This document shows, piece by piece, positions 9,363-17,457 of a stretch of 36,618 nucleotides of DNA. A program made the position numbers and the translations under genes. Numbering within the stretch: the stretch's first letter is position 1; each line of letters begins with the position of its first letter. Origin of the DNA: Sterolibacterium sp. (GTDB lineage: Bacteria; Pseudomonadota; Gammaproteobacteria; Burkholderiales; Rhodocyclaceae); contig JAHRWT010000100.1 of the NCBI GenBank assembly GCA_019105045.1, positions 1 to 36,618 of the forward strand, read 5' to 3'. Under the pieces are notes generated by a model. It was not told the origin of the DNA and did not search any database. It worked only from the letters and a program-made list of their open reading frames with translations.

Positions 9363-9917
9363 TTGACTTGGCGGAATAAAGAATGAACTTATCGGATATG
9401 TTGATACCGAATTGTGATGGACAAAGAAGACGCCCGATATCAAAAGCTGGAGTAATTGCATGAGAGGCGCAAGCAAGTCGTGCGATTGCATCGGTAACGA
9501 ATCAGGGCAAGACGCGCTGGATGATCATCGATGAGGCGTTCAACTCGGACAAGCTGATCGAGTTCCTCGAAGCTCTGATCAAGGATGCCGGCAAGAAGGT
9601 GTTTCTGATTCTCGACAACCTTCGAGTTCATCACAGCAAACCCGTCAAGTCCTGGGTGGCAGAACGTCAGGACAAGATAGAACTGTTCTACCTGCCCAGC
9701 TACAGCCCGGAACTGAATCCGGAGGAACGCCTCAATGCCGATCTCAAACATGCCATCGGAACAAAGGTGCCGGTGCGTACCAAGGCCAAGTTGAAACTCG
9801 CTGCCACCGAACACATGGTCAAACTCGAACAATCACCCGAACGGGTCAAAAGTTTCTTTCAAGACTCCCGCGTCAAATATGCCGCGTGAAACATCAAACT
9901 TCACACCGCCGGATCAA
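9363..9917 (+). mobile_element. Internally deleted IS630-family element with terminal inverted repeats
   Basis: The left end TTGACTTGGCGGAATAAAG (from 9363) and the reverse complement of the right end, TTGATCCGGCGGTGTGAAG (ending 9917), match at 13 of 19 positions, including TTGA and GGCGG blocks. Both ends are flanked by TA (9361-9362 and 9918-9919), the target duplication expected of IS630/Tc1-mariner elements. Inside is a transposase reading frame reduced to its first about 26 codons joined to its C-terminal catalytic portion. At 555 bp it is about half the usual size. It cannot encode its own transposase but could in principle be mobilised by a full copy elsewhere. Confidence 0.75.
9417..9889 (+). 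pseudogene. IS630-family transposase remnant (N-terminal stub fused to DDE_3 domain)
   Basis: From the ATG at 9417 the frame reads MDKEDARYQKLE-stop-LHERRKQVVRLHR-stop, an IS630 N-terminus with a CAA-to-TAA type stop. Around 9484-9490 homology jumps, in another frame, to IASVTNQGKTRWMIIDEAFN. It continues to the end of the transposase with VFLILDNLRVHHSKPVKSWV (second catalytic Asp) and YLPSYSPELNPEERLNADLK (catalytic Glu). The linker, most of the HTH region and the first catalytic Asp region are gone. The open piece from the ATG at 9521 to 9889 (122 residues) is not expected to be active. Confidence 0.85.
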
Positions 9918-9932
9918 TAGATTTGAGTTTTC

Positions 9933-10136
9933 TCAACCTTGCTGCAGCCACTGCAACATGACCCAAAGCGCGATTACAAGCAGGACAGCAAACACCGGTC
10001 GCACGTGCGTGATTGATTTTTTCGCTGATGACGGCATAGCGCGTTCAAGCTTTCCGCGCACTTTGGCCAGTCGTTCTTCTTTCAGCCGCTCTGGCAGTTT
10101 GTAGCTTCTCCTTGCGCGGTCTTGCTCTGTTGTCAT
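9933..10136 (-). CDS. Small membrane protein of unknown function
   Basis: 67 residues: a strongly charged N-terminal half (RARRSYKLPERLKEERLAKVRGKLERA) followed by one hydrophobic segment near the C-terminus (VFAVLLVIALWVMLQWL, about residues 48-64). This suggests an inner-membrane protein with a basic cytoplasmic domain. GGAGAA lies 6 bp upstream of the ATG, supporting translation. It ends just outside the IS630-type right end. I do not recognise the family. Small single-span proteins next to toxin-antitoxin remnants could be anything from a phage or plasmid leftover to a toxin; no claim is made. Confidence 0.6.
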   Translation of the reverse strand: MTTEQDRARRSYKLPERLKEERLAKVRGKLERAMPSSAKKSITHVRPVFAVLLVIALWVMLQWLQQG

Positions 10137-10302
10137 GAGTTCTCCGTTTTCTTCGTGAATATGCGTGGCCGTCCATCTCTCAAGACTGACCTGCTTGCTT
10201 ACCAGAATGAACTATTCCCGTCTGCCGATCATATCGCCTACCTTGAAAAAGTATCCGTACCTCGCGGCGAACCCTAGGTAACAGCTTGGTTCATCAACAA
10301 AC

Positions 10303-10321
10303 AAGCCGGGTTCCCCGGCTT
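10303..10321 (-). terminator. Rho-independent terminator of the coiled-coil gene
   Basis: An 8-bp perfect stem AAGCCGGG/CCCGGCTT (10303-10310, 10314-10321) with a 3-base loop, starting 7 bp beyond the TGA at 10329. On the minus strand it is followed by GTTTGTTG. Its position shows that transcription of the leftward gene is meant to end here, which supports the frame ending at 10329 over the one ending at 10360. Confidence 0.75.
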
Positions 10322-10328
10322 TTCATGA

Positions 10329-10581
10329 TCAAGGCGCTATGTCAAGTTCTAATCGTCGTTCAATACGTTCGATTCGTACCCGCAATTTGTCGACGTTGTG
10401 TCGATCTTCGATTAACTCGCTGTAAGTTGTCGATTCCCGATTCATCGCGGGCGATTCTGGCGAGTCCGCTTTCAATGTTGGCCAGCCGGCTCATGATTTC
10501 GGCATCGCGTTCCCGGCTCGCGGTCTGCTCTGTCTGAATTTTCTTCAGGTGTTCAAGAATCAGGTTTTCGATATTGCTCAT
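10329..10581 (-). pseudogene. Small coiled-coil protein gene with a frameshift
   Basis: From the ATG at 10581 (AAGGGG ribosome site upstream) the frame reads MSNIENLILEHLKKIQTEQ, then SRLANIESGLARIARDESG, a heptad-rich coiled-coil start. It then degenerates into RRSTQRRQIAGTNRTY and stops at 10360. One base away, the next frame continues the pattern with SELIEDRHNVDKLRVRIERI and ERRLELDIAP, ending at 10329. The shift falls near 10421-10432. Small proteins with this design (about 80 residues, ending in ERIERRL) commonly sit beside toxin or mobile genes; their function is unknown to me. A real single-base indel or a sequencing error would both explain it. Confidence 0.7.
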
Positions 10582-10679
10582 GTCAATCCCCTTTTCGGCC
10601 AGCGTAGCTTAAACCCCTTTTTTCTTTATCTCAGTTGTTATGCGTCATGGGTGTTTTTGCAATGACGGCGGTGCGGGCT

Positions 10680-12176
10680 TCAGTTTCTGCCGTAGGTGTC
10701 TTCAAGACGAACGATGTCGTCTTCGCCAAGGTAGCTGCCGGATTGCACTTCGATGATTTCGAGGGAGATGCTGCCGGGGTTGGCAAGGCGGTGGACTTCG
10801 CCCAGCGGGATGTAGGTGGATTGGTTTTCGGTGAGCAGAATGGTTTTGCTGCCGTTGGTGATTTCGGCGGTGCCGGTGACGACGATCCAGTGTTCGGCGC
10901 GGTGGTGGTGTTTTTGCAGGCTGAGGCTGGCGCCGGGTTTGACTTGGATGCGTTTGACTTTGAAGCGGCCACCTTCGTCGATGCTGTCGTACCAGCCCCA
11001 GGGGCGGTGTACTTTGCGGTGCAGGGCGTGTTCTTCGCGTTGCGTGGTTTGCAGTTGGTTGACGATGTGCTTGACGTCCTGGCTGCGGGATTTGTCGGTG
11101 ATGAGAACGGCATCGGGGGTTTCGATGACGATCAGGTTGGTTACGCCGACGAGACTGACCAGGCGGCTGCTGGCGTGGACCAGGGTGTTTTTGCTGTCTG
11201 CGGTGAGCACGTCACCGAGGTGGGCGTTGCCGTTGTCGTCCTTGGGCAGCACGTTCCAGACGGCGTCCCAGGCGCCGAGGTCGTTCCAGCCGGCGGCGAG
11301 CGGGATCATCTTGACGGGGAAGTGGCTGCCGGGGCAGTGTTCCATGACGGCGTAGTCGATGGATTCGGCGGGAATGGCGGTGAATTCGGTTTTGCCCGGA
11401 CGCACGAATTGCGCTGCGCTGTTGTCGTCTGTGCTGCGCCCGGCCCAGGCGGCTTGTGTGGTGTGCAGGATATCGGGGCGGAATTGTTCGAGCGCCTTGA
11501 GCCAGACGGAGGCCTTGAGCACGAACATGCCGGCGTTCCAGTAGTAGCCGCCTTGGTTCAGGTAGCTTTGCGCGGTGGCGCTGTCGGGTTTTTCAACGAA
11601 ACGTTGGACGGGGTAGATTGCGTTTTTGCCTTCGGTGTCTTTGGTGCTTTCGGTGCCATCGTGCCCGGCGGCGGGCTGGGACTGAACCTGAATGTAGCCG
11701 TAGCCGGTTTCTGGCCGGTCGGGCGTGATGCCGAGGATGACGATCGTGCCCTGGGCGGCTTCGACAACGGCCTGCTGCATGGCGGCGGCAAAGGCCGCCG
11801 GGTGGGCCACCGTCTGGTCGGCGGGGGTGACGACGAGTACCGGATCACCGCCGTTTTCCAAGGCGGCCAGGGCGGCCAGGGTGAGTGCGGGGGCGGTGTT
11901 TCTGCCAACCGGTTCCAGCAGCGTGCAGCCCGCTTCGATGCCCGCTTCGCGCAGTTGTTCGCTGGCCAGGAAGCGGTGGTCTTCACCGGTGACGATGGTC
12001 GGTGGCGCCACCTGGATGTCGGCGCTGCCAAGGTTCGTCAACCGCCGTGCTGCTTGCTGGAACAGGCTTTCATCACCGGTCAGACAGAGAAACTGCTTGG
12101 GAAATCCAGTGCGTGACAACGGCCACAGACGCGTGCCAGAGCCGCCGCAGAGAATGACGGGAGTGATGTGGATCAT
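10680..12176 (-). CDS. manC: Mannose-1-phosphate guanylyltransferase / mannose-6-phosphate isomerase
   Basis: Makes GDP-mannose from mannose-1-phosphate and GTP; the type II two-domain form also isomerises fructose-6-phosphate. 498 residues from the ATG at 12176 (MIHITPVILCGGSGTRLWPLSR). The frame is open further upstream, but the pyrophosphorylase signature GGSGTRLWPLSR must be near the N-terminus. FVEKPD and the GWNDLGAWDAVW motif follow in the nucleotidyltransferase domain. The C-terminal cupin isomerase domain has RPWGWYDSID, the metal-binding QKHHHRAEHWIVV and EVHRLANPG. It supplies GDP-mannose to gmd/fcl at 30-32 kb. It is monocistronic as far as can be seen. Confidence 0.95.
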   Translation of the reverse strand: MIHITPVILCGGSGTRLWPLSRTGFPKQFLCLTGDESLFQQAARRLTNLGSADIQVAPPTIVTGEDHRFLASEQLREAGIEAGCTLLEPVGRNTAPALTLAALAALENGGDPVLVVTPADQTVAHPAAFAAAMQQAVVEAAQGTIVILGITPDRPETGYGYIQVQSQPAAGHDGTESTKDTEGKNAIYPVQRFVEKPDSATAQSYLNQGGYYWNAGMFVLKASVWLKALEQFRPDILHTTQAAWAGRSTDDNSAAQFVRPGKTEFTAIPAESIDYAVMEHCPGSHFPVKMIPLAAGWNDLGAWDAVWNVLPKDDNGNAHLGDVLTADSKNTLVHASSRLVSLVGVTNLIVIETPDAVLITDKSRSQDVKHIVNQLQTTQREEHALHRKVHRPWGWYDSIDEGGRFKVKRIQVKPGASLSLQKHHHRAEHWIVVTGTAEITNGSKTILLTENQSTYIPLGEVHRLANPGSISLEIIEVQSGSYLGEDDIVRLEDTYGRN

Positions 12177-12237
12177 GGCTGAAAAGTTGAATTGCCTGAG
12201 AAAAATGCAAGGATTATGGCGGGATGGCGTCAAGGGC

Positions 12238-12270
12238 GCAAAGAGTGCAAAGAGTGCAAAGAGTGCAAAG
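12238..12270. repeat. 9-bp tandem repeat, about 3.7 copies
   Basis: Perfect head-to-tail copies of GCAAAGAGT in the 161-bp spacer upstream of manC. The tract lies between the end of hemY and the likely manC promoter, so copy-number change would alter spacing upstream of manC without touching a coding frame. Confidence 0.85.
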
Positions 12271-12337
12271 CTTCAGGACGCTTGCATGAGGGTCGGTTCA
12301 TCATGCGGCTCGATGGGCTTGTGTCGGTTGTCGGCGC

Positions 12338-13510
12338 TCAGTCTGCCAGGCTGGCGGCTTTGCGGTAGTGTTTGTTGGCGTCTTCGGGGCGGTCGAGGGC
12401 ATCGAAGAGCTGGGCGAGTTCGATGTGGGTGGCGCGGTGCGGTTGTTGTGAGAGTGAGGCTTCCAGATAGCTTTGGGCTTTGCCCCAGAGTTGTTGCTGG
12501 CGGCACAGGCGGCCGAGCATCAGCAGCAGTTGTGCATCGCGCGGGTGGTGTTTGAGCCAGTTTTCTGCCTGGGCGATGCGTGCCAGGATGTCGCCGCCTT
12601 TGCAGTCGCCGTAGATGGGCAGCAGGCTGGAGTCCCATTCGTCATCCAGTGCGTCTTCGATGATGCGCTGGGCGTGCAGGCAGTCACCGGCGGCGGACAG
12701 CCGGCGGGCGGTTTCGCTGGCCAGGCGGGTTGAACGGCGGTCCTGGTTGCTCAGGCCGCGCCAGTAGCTGAGCAATGCGCTGGCGTCCTGGGCCAGGTTG
12801 CGGAGGATTTCGAGGTGGGCGCGCAGGCGGATCGGCTCGGCCTGTTCACTGCTGAGGGCGCGGTGGCGTTCGAGCTGGCGAACCAGCCGCACGACGTCGC
12901 GCCAGTTGCCCAGCGCCTGGTGGGCGCGCAGCGACAGGCGCAAGGCGGCGATGTGGCGTTGGCCGCTGGCTTCGAGGACGTCGATCACGCCTTGCGCATC
13001 GGCAAAGCGGCGGTTGTTGAGATACAGCTCGGCTTCGGTCATCAGGCGGGCGTTGCGGGTTTCCTGATCGAATTCGCTGGCGCGCGCCAGCCATTCCTTT
13101 TCGCGTTCGTCATCGCGCATGGCGTGGGCGGCGCGGGCGGCGAGCAGTGCGGCGACGCCGGGTGCATGGCCGGCCTGGTGGGCACTGACCGCGCATTTCA
13201 AGGCATGACTGTAACGGCCTTCAAGGTTGTAGCGAATGGCGTTGCCCAGCGCGCGCTCGGCCCGCGCCTGCCGCCGCTGCTCGCGATAGGTGCGGACCCG
13301 GCCGGGCAGTTGCAAGGCGTGCATGACCAGCCGGGCAAGCAGGTAGAGCAGGATGAAGCCGCCCAGCTGGAGCAGGATCATCAGGTTCAGCGACAGTTCC
13401 ATGCGCCAGGGCGGCAGCACCAGCAGTACGTAGCCGGTGTTGTAGCGGGCGGCCAGGGCCAGGGCAACGGCCAGTGTGGCCAGCGCCAGAAACCAGAGCA
13501 GGGCGCGCAT
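12338..13510 (-). CDS. hemY: HemY, inner-membrane TPR protein of haem synthesis cluster
   Basis: 390 residues from the ATG at 13510. The frame is open upstream to 13678, but that part overlaps hemX. Two membrane segments lie at the N-terminus (MRALLWFLALATLAVALALA and LNLMILLQLGGFILLYLLARL) with the HemY_N motif YNTGYVLLVLPPWRMELSLN between them. TPR-type helical repeats follow (ALNAIRYNLEGRYSHALK region, then LLLMLGRLCRQQQLWGKAQSYLEASL near the end). This proteobacterial HemY is not the oxygen-dependent protoporphyrinogen oxidase of the same name; it is a scaffold-like protein of the hemCDXY operon. It lies 5 bp downstream of hemX. Confidence 0.9.
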   Translation of the reverse strand: MRALLWFLALATLAVALALAARYNTGYVLLVLPPWRMELSLNLMILLQLGGFILLYLLARLVMHALQLPGRVRTYREQRRQARAERALGNAIRYNLEGRYSHALKCAVSAHQAGHAPGVAALLAARAAHAMRDDEREKEWLARASEFDQETRNARLMTEAELYLNNRRFADAQGVIDVLEASGQRHIAALRLSLRAHQALGNWRDVVRLVRQLERHRALSSEQAEPIRLRAHLEILRNLAQDASALLSYWRGLSNQDRRSTRLASETARRLSAAGDCLHAQRIIEDALDDEWDSSLLPIYGDCKGGDILARIAQAENWLKHHPRDAQLLLMLGRLCRQQQLWGKAQSYLEASLSQQPHRATHIELAQLFDALDRPEDANKHYRKAASLAD

Positions 13511-13515
13511 GGTGG

Positions 13516-14655
13516 TTATTTTCCTTTGTCGCGGGCGAGTTTGAGGCTGCGGATGCTGCCCAGTGTTTCGTTGAGCGTGGGCAGTTCCAGGCTCAGGTCG
13601 GCGGCAGACAGGCTTTTGAGCAGGCCGACGACACTGCTGACGGATTTTTCCCGCGTGTCGAAATAGCGCTCCAGCCATAGCCGTGATTGCCGCAGGTCTT
13701 CTCGATAGCTGAGGCCGTCACGTTGCAGCAGGGCCAGTCGCGCGGTGATCAGGCGCAGTTTGAGGTTTTCACGCAGGAAAAAAACCTGGCTGGGCGACAG
13801 CAGCGCGGTTTCGGCATCGGCGGATTGTTCGACGCGTTCGATGCGCACCAGTTGTTTCAGCTCGTCCCAGAGTTCCCCGCCAAGCGTTTGCCACCAGGTG
13901 GGCGGCTCGACACCCAGCCGTTGCTTGACGACCGGCGCGGCCCGCGCGCGTTGTTCAAAGGCCAGCGGCAGGTCATCGACGATGCCGATGGCGCCTTCCA
14001 GTTTCATGGAAATGCCCTGGATATCGGCCAGTGGCAAGGCTTTGAGGCGTTCGACATCGCGGCTGATCAGGCGGCGCAAGGACAGCAGTTGCGACGAGGC
14101 GGAACGCGCCAGGCGGGCATCGGCGGTTTCCAGGGCGATCAGCGCGGCTTCGACATTGCCGGCGATCTGCAGTTGTTGTGCGGCAATCGAGACGGCCTGT
14201 TCGATTTCGGCCAGCAGGCGCTCGTCGAGGCTGCTGGAAAGTTCCTGATACATGCTGTCGAGCGCGAGTTGCTGGGTCTGCATCTCGGTCAGTCGGGCTT
14301 CCAGCGCGCCGGTCTTGGCGACCAGCGTTTGCACGACTTCCTGGTTTTGCCTGGTGAGGATGCTGTTTTCATTGGTGCTGGCATCGCTGCTGGCCAGGCG
14401 GCGGGCGAGTTCTTCTTGCAGGTCGCCGATGCGGCTGCGCGTATCCAGCCATTGTCCGCCCAGCAGCACCAGCAGCACGGCGCACAGCAGCAACAGCCAG
14501 AGGGGTGCGCGCGCCGGATGCCGGCCAGTGGCGGGCGCAGCGCTGGCATTTGCGCTGTGTGCACTGTTTGCGGTGGGCGTCGCCTCGGCAGCGTTGCCGG
14601 GCGCTGGCGGCGTGGGGATGTTTTCGGCAGTCTGTGCGGTTTCCACGGTATCCAT
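13516..14655 (-). CDS. hemX: HemX, putative membrane coiled-coil protein of the hemCDXY operon
   Basis: 379 residues from the ATG at 14655; an in-frame ATG at 14727 would add 24 residues and cannot be excluded. An N-terminal cytoplasmic Ala/Pro/Thr-rich tail is followed by one membrane helix (APLWLLLLCAVLLVLLGGQW). A long coiled coil (RSRIGDLQEELARRLASSDAS region through the QTQQLALDSMYQELSSSLDERLLAEIEQAV area) and a C-terminal helical domain (SLELPTLNETLGSIRSLKL) follow. Often labelled uroporphyrinogen-III C-methyltransferase, but it has no methyltransferase motifs. A structural or haem-pathway scaffolding role is the better description. Confidence 0.88.
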   Translation of the reverse strand: MDTVETAQTAENIPTPPAPGNAAEATPTANSAHSANASAAPATGRHPARAPLWLLLLCAVLLVLLGGQWLDTRSRIGDLQEELARRLASSDASTNENSILTRQNQEVVQTLVAKTGALEARLTEMQTQQLALDSMYQELSSSLDERLLAEIEQAVSIAAQQLQIAGNVEAALIALETADARLARSASSQLLSLRRLISRDVERLKALPLADIQGISMKLEGAIGIVDDLPLAFEQRARAAPVVKQRLGVEPPTWWQTLGGELWDELKQLVRIERVEQSADAETALLSPSQVFFLRENLKLRLITARLALLQRDGLSYREDLRQSRLWLERYFDTREKSVSSVVGLLKSLSAADLSLELPTLNETLGSIRSLKLARDKGK

Positions 14656-14656
14656 A

Positions 14657-14674
14657 GTGACCTTGGTGACCTTG
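14657..14674. repeat. 9-bp direct repeat, two copies, at hemX start
   Basis: Two perfect copies of GTGACCTTG abut the preferred hemX start. Read on the minus strand they give CAAGGTCAC twice, which would encode KVTKVT if the upstream hemX start were used. The rest of the 221-bp hemD-hemX spacer shows no gene. Confidence 0.7.
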
Positions 14675-14876
14675 ATGAACGGGTTGGGCAGGTTGCAGAG
14701 AATGAAGAAAGGATCAGCGCCGGTCAAGCTGTTTTGCAGGGCTGGCGCGTGCCTGTTTTTCGATCAGAAGCGCAAGCGGGTCAGGTGGCAAGGCGGGCAG
14801 CGGCGGGCAGGGCGCTGTTCCTTCGGTCGGCTCGCCCGTCTGCGGCAGGTGGCGTAAACCGCGTGAGCGGGCGTGT

Positions 14877-15818
14877 TCAGTCAGTTCCTTTCGGGCGTGG
14901 ATCGTGCGCAGCCGCGCCGGCAAAGTAGGCTGCCAGACCTTGCAGCAGGCCGGGATCGCCTGCGCCGGTTTCGATGACGGCCAGACAGCCCAACTGCCGT
15001 GCGGATTCGGCAATGCGCAGGTGCGGTGCAAACAGCGGTGTGCGTTCGAGCAGCGGCCGGTCGGCATCATCGAGCAGGTTGTGCAGATGGCGCAAGCCTT
15101 CGCTGCTGGTCATGGTGATGGCGTCGAGCTGGCCGGCCTGCCAGAGTTGGCGCAGGACGTTGAGCGGCGCAGTACCGGGGGCGCTGCGCCGGTAACAGGT
15201 GACATGGCTGACCGTTGCGCCGCGCGCGCGCAGCGTGAGCGTGGTCAGCTCGCGGCCACCATCGCCACGGAAAATGATGACCTGCTTGCCGGCCGTGTCC
15301 TGCAGCGCGGGCAGGGCCAGCAGCCCTTCCGAATCAAAGCGGGTCGACGGCGCAATGATGCGCGTCGGTGATACGCCCTGTTCGACCAGTGTGCGTTCGC
15401 TGCCTTTGCCGACCACGGCCACCGGCAGTGTGGCCGGCCATTGCAGCGCGCGCCGCTGGAGGGCGGCAAATGTGTGGATGATGGCATTCGGACTGACGAA
15501 AATGGCCAGATCATAGCGGCCGGCGCAGAGGCTTTCGAGCGCGTGGCCCAGCTGCGCTTCCACGGTGTCATCGACAGGATGAATGGCCAGCACCGGAAAC
15601 GGCACGGCCACGCCACCGGCGGCTTCGATGGCCGCGCACAGCGGGCCGGCCTGCTGTGCCGGGCGGGTCACCACGATATGACGGCCGGCCAGTGGCAGTC
15701 TGTGGTCAGTAGCCGGGGCAGCGGTGGTGGCGGTGGCAGTGGTGATCGGGGCGGTCACGCCGTGCTCCGCTTGGGCCGTTTGGGCCGCTTGATTCGACTG
15801 ATTTGGCACGGCGGGCAT
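14877..15818 (-). CDS. hemD: Uroporphyrinogen-III synthase
   Basis: Cyclises hydroxymethylbilane to uroporphyrinogen III with inversion of ring D. 313 residues from the ATG at 15818, which overlaps the hemC stop by one base (TGATG). The first about 40 residues are a low-complexity Ala/Thr/Gln extension not usual for the family. The catalytic domain then begins at LAGRHIVVTRPAQQAG. Typical later segments are FVSPNAI, VVGKGSERTLVEQG, FRGDGGRELTTLTLRARGA, CYRR, TMTSSEGLRHL and VIETGAGDPGLLQGL. The extension might reflect a wrong start, but no other start fits as well. Confidence 0.93.
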   Translation of the reverse strand: MPAVPNQSNQAAQTAQAEHGVTAPITTATATTAAPATDHRLPLAGRHIVVTRPAQQAGPLCAAIEAAGGVAVPFPVLAIHPVDDTVEAQLGHALESLCAGRYDLAIFVSPNAIIHTFAALQRRALQWPATLPVAVVGKGSERTLVEQGVSPTRIIAPSTRFDSEGLLALPALQDTAGKQVIIFRGDGGRELTTLTLRARGATVSHVTCYRRSAPGTAPLNVLRQLWQAGQLDAITMTSSEGLRHLHNLLDDADRPLLERTPLFAPHLRIAESARQLGCLAVIETGAGDPGLLQGLAAYFAGAAAHDPRPKGTD

Positions 15819-16756
15819 CAGCCCAGCGCGGCCAGTATCTCGGCCGCCCCCTGGGCGCGCAGCGCGGCCGCCAGTTGCTCGCCGAGTTGTTCGGGCTGAT
15901 CGACATTGCCGCGCAATTCGGCACGGGCAAAGCGCTGACCATCCGGGCTGGCGACAAAACCGCGCAGCCAGAGCTGCGTGCCCAGCAGTTCGGCATAAGC
16001 GCCCAGAGGCACTTCGCAACTGCCGGCCAAGGCCCGCGAGACGGCGCGCTCGGCACGCACGCAGACAGCCGTGGCCGCATGATCGAGCGGGGCCAGCCAG
16101 GCCGCCAGTTCGGGCCGGCCCGCCTTGACTTCGATGCCGATCGCCCCTTGCCCGACTGCCGGCAGGGAGACTTCCGCCGGCAACACGGCGCGGATGCGCT
16201 CGGCCAGACCCAGCCGCTTCAAGCCGGCAGCCGCCAGGATGATGGCATCGTATTCCCCCTGATCCAGCTTGCGCAGGCGCGTATCCAGATTGCCGCGCAA
16301 GCTGCTCACTGCCAGATAGGGATAATGGGCGTGCAGCTGGGCCTCACGGCGCAGGCTGGAGGTGCCGACCACAGCGCCTGGCGGCATGTCGTCCAGTGAG
16401 GCGTATTTATTGGAAACGAAGGCATCGAAAGGCGATTCACGTTCGCCGATGGCCAATAGCTCGAACTCGGCGGCCATCTGCATCGGTACATCCTTCATCG
16501 AATGCACGGCGATATCGGCGCTGCCATCGAGCAAGGCGGTTTCCAGCTCCTTGATGAACAGCCCCTTGCCGCCGATCTTGGCCAACGGCCGGTCAAGAAT
16601 CTGGTCGCCGCGCGTGGTCATGCCCAGCAGCTCGACCCGGCACGCCGGATAAAGCTGTCGCAGCTGTGTCTGCACGTGCTCGGCCTGCCACAGGGCCAGC
16701 CGCGATTCACGGGTGGCGATGACGATGCGTTCGGGAGTAATGGGAAAGGCGCTCAC
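15818..16756 (-). CDS. hemC: Porphobilinogen deaminase (hydroxymethylbilane synthase)
   Basis: Polymerises four porphobilinogens to hydroxymethylbilane. The best start is GTG at 16756, giving 312 residues beginning [23 protein letters not shown]; the frame is open far upstream without homology. Motifs are [34 protein letters not shown] (catalytic Asp region), [39 protein letters not shown], and the dipyrromethane-cofactor cysteine in [13 protein letters not shown] (C247). It begins the leftward hemC-hemD-hemX-hemY operon. The upstream 179 bp to the marR-type gene must hold its promoter, but no consensus stands out. Confidence 0.95.
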   Translation of the reverse strand: MSAFPITPERIVIATRESRLALWQAEHVQTQLRQLYPACRVELLGMTTRGDQILDRPLAKIGGKGLFIKELETALLDGSADIAVHSMKDVPMQMAAEFELLAIGERESPFDAFVSNKYASLDDMPPGAVVGTSSLRREAQLHAHYPYLAVSSLRGNLDTRLRKLDQGEYDAIILAAAGLKRLGLAERIRAVLPAEVSLPAVGQGAIGIEVKAGRPELAAWLAPLDHAATAVCVRAERAVSRALAGSCEVPLGAYAELLGTQLWLRGFVASPDGQRFARAELRGNVDQPEQLGEQLAAALRAQGAAEILAALG

Positions 16757-16935
16757 GGCAGGACTCGACGGTAAGGAATGAAAGGCCGGCAGCGCTCGCT
16801 GGCGAATGGGCCAGCCACTTCTGCACGACCACATGAGAATGACCGGAAATTCTAGCAGCCCGGCGCGGGCTGCGGGGTTTTGCAGGTTTGCAGCCAGGGC
16901 AATCGCGTGAATGTGTTTGCCCGGCCGTGGGTGGC

Positions 16936-17430
16936 TCAGTTGGATGCGCGGCCAGCGAGTTTTTCGAGCAGTTGAACCAGTCGCTCGATTTCCTTGTTGC
17001 TGAGTTGGGCGCGAATGGCCTGGGTGGCGGTGGTCAGCAGTTCGGTCATGGCGGGTTCGATGAGCTGTACGCCTTTGGCGGTCAGACTGACTGGCTTGAC
17101 GCGACGATCCGTGTTGGCGGTGGAGCGAGCAACCAGTTCGCGTGATTCGAGTTGCTGGATCACCTTGCTCAAGCCGCCCGAGGTAATCACCATGGCGCGT
17201 TGCAGCTCGCTTGGGGTCAGTTCGCGCGTGGTCGCACGGCGCAGGGTGGACAGCACGTCGAATTCGGCCAGACTCAGGCGATGCCGGGCCAGTACCCAGT
17301 TGTAATTTACCGTTTCGGCGACATGCACATGCTGCAAGGCCAGCAGCAAGGACATGATGCGCGGCTCGAACGCCTCCGGCCAGTTCTGACGGTGACGTTC
17401 GAGAATGGGATCCAGTGGGGGGGCGGGCAT
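16936..17430 (-). CDS. MarR-family transcriptional regulator of the divergent RND operon
   Basis: 164 residues from the ATG at 17430. An in-frame GTG at 17484 is rejected because it would lie within the promoter and operators described at 17458-17505. The winged-helix core is clear: [20 protein letters not shown], then the recognition helix region [31 protein letters not shown] and the wing [21 protein letters not shown]. Flanking helices ([19 protein letters not shown] and the C-terminal [16 protein letters not shown]) form the dimer interface. It is divergent from an RND efflux operon, so the likely role is ligand-relieved repression of efflux and of itself. The ligand is not deducible. Confidence 0.93.
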   Translation of the reverse strand: MPAPPLDPILERHRQNWPEAFEPRIMSLLLALQHVHVAETVNYNWVLARHRLSLAEFDVLSTLRRATTRELTPSELQRAMVITSGGLSKVIQQLESRELVARSTANTDRRVKPVSLTAKGVQLIEPAMTELLTTATQAIRAQLSNKEIERLVQLLEKLAGRASN

Positions 17431-17457
17431 GACGGAGAGAGGATGAAGATTTTTGAT

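Noticed and set aside
10635-12116. Long rightward open frame of about 493 codons
   Set aside because: Antisense shadow of manC; the manC product has full family motifs on the opposite strand.
13516-14655. HemX as uroporphyrinogen-III C-methyltransferase
   Set aside because: The common database name is not supported; there is no SAM-binding motif, only a membrane helix and coiled coil.
13687-14928. Rightward open frame of about 413 codons
   Set aside because: Antisense to hemX with low-complexity Gln/Gly-rich translation and no domain.
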